Source: an uncultured Eubacteriales bacterium (GTDB taxonomy: Bacteria; Bacillota; Clostridia; Christensenellales; Aristaeellaceae). From it: a stretch of DNA of 6,205 bases. Numbering within the stretch: the first letter of the stretch is position 1; each line of letters starts with the position of its first letter. Positions 5,766 to 6,205 of this stretch are shown piece after piece. The notes beneath the pieces were generated by a model. It worked only from the letters and a program-made list of their open reading frames with translations, searched no databases and had not been told where the DNA came from. Made by a program: the position numbers and the translations under genes. Location of the stretch: assembly GCA_900553905.1 (NCBI GenBank), contig USFL01000098.1, positions 1 to 6,205 of the forward strand, read 5' to 3'.

Positions 5766-6205
5766 TCATTCCTCGCGTTTGCCAAAGCGGCGCTTCCTGC
5801 TCTGGAACTGCGCGATGCAGCGATGATACTCCTGCACGGTGAAATCCGGCCAAAGCATGCTGGGGAAGATAAACTCGGCATAGGCGCACTGATAGAGCAG
5901 AAAATTGCTAAGACGCATCTCCCCGCTGGTGCGGATGAGCAGATCGACATCCGGCAGACCATGGGTGTACAGCCTGTCGGCAAGCGCTTTTTCATCCACC
6001 TGGGAGAGATCCAGCGTTCCTTCCCGCACCTCATTAGCGATCTGCCGCGCGGCGCGCGCAAGCTCCGCCCGCGCGCCGTAATTGATGGCGATGTTGAGCT
6101 TCAGGCCCGTATTCTCCAGCGTGCGGCGTTCGGCCTCGCGCAGCACGTCACGCTGGCGGGGCGGAAGGGCGTCCTTGTCCCCCAGAATGGTGATGCGCAC
6201 GTTTT
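5766..6205 (-). CDS. uppS: Undecaprenyl diphosphate synthase (cis-prenyltransferase), N-terminus beyond window
   Basis: This enzyme condenses IPP units in cis onto farnesyl diphosphate, giving the C55 lipid that carries peptidoglycan and teichoic-acid precursors. About 145 C-terminal residues are visible, roughly the last three fifths of a normal protein of about 240-250. The family signatures are clear: NIAINYGARAEL, then DLLIRTSGEMRLSNFLLYQC, followed by AYAEFIFPSMLWPDF, with the diphosphate-binding arginines and the Glu of the C-terminal block present. The frame is open to the right edge, so the catalytic Asp and start lie outside. The GTG at 6200 is an internal Val codon. The C-terminus is basic (QSRKRRFGKREE). 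It is followed after 14 bases by cdsA and is the first visible gene of the operon; the promoter is not in this window. Confidence 0.97.
   Translation of the reverse strand, partial: NVRITILGDKDALPPRQRDVLREAERRTLENTGLKLNIAINYGARAELARAARQIANEVREGTLDLSQVDEKALADRLYTHGLPDVDLLIRTSGEMRLSNFLLYQCAYAEFIFPSMLWPDFTVQEYHRCIAQFQSRKRRFGKREE

Noticed and set aside
5752..5889. An N-terminal extension of cdsA by 46 codons
   Set aside because: It would overlap the conserved end of uppS, and the extra residues are not membrane-like. The start at 5751 has a strong ribosome-binding site.

Overview
The window reads as a GC-rich Bacillota chromosome, most likely a clostridial lineage. The order uppS-cdsA-dxr-rseP on the minus strand is the conserved isoprenoid/phospholipid/site-2-protease cluster of that phylum. 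The YkuD protein with a Cys-containing C-terminal appendix and the large serine recombinase also fit. No species can be named from this sequence alone.

Layout from left to right. Bases 3-635 (+) hold the 3' part of an L,D-transpeptidase gene, closed by a strong intrinsic terminator (643-679). Bases 681-2501 (-) hold a compact recombinase cassette: a 47-codon ORF (2501-2358), a complete 512-residue large serine recombinase (2320-782), and a 34-codon open frame (785-681) whose GTG overlaps the recombinase stop. Inside that last frame is a 38-bp imperfect palindrome (735-772). A strong minus-strand terminator (2571-2613) separates the cassette from rseP (3686-2625), dxr (4875-3706), cdsA (5751-4894) and uppS (from the right edge to 5766).

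The four right-hand genes are packed with 14-19 bp gaps and look like one transcription unit entering from beyond the right edge and ending after rseP. Dxr makes the MEP-pathway precursor of isoprenoids. UppS builds the C55 carrier lipid used for wall synthesis. CdsA makes CDP-diacylglycerol for phospholipids. RseP is an intramembrane protease. Together they form a cell-envelope supply and surveillance operon. The L,D-transpeptidase at the left edge is also an envelope enzyme but is convergent and separate.

The least ordinary part is the 681-2570 cassette. It is a lone large serine recombinase with a small companion ORF, ribosome-binding sites that can be masked by hairpins, and a palindrome with the size and position expected of an attachment-site-like element. 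It may be a minimal or decayed mobile element inserted between the envelope operon and the transpeptidase gene. Its ends could not be proven from this sequence.
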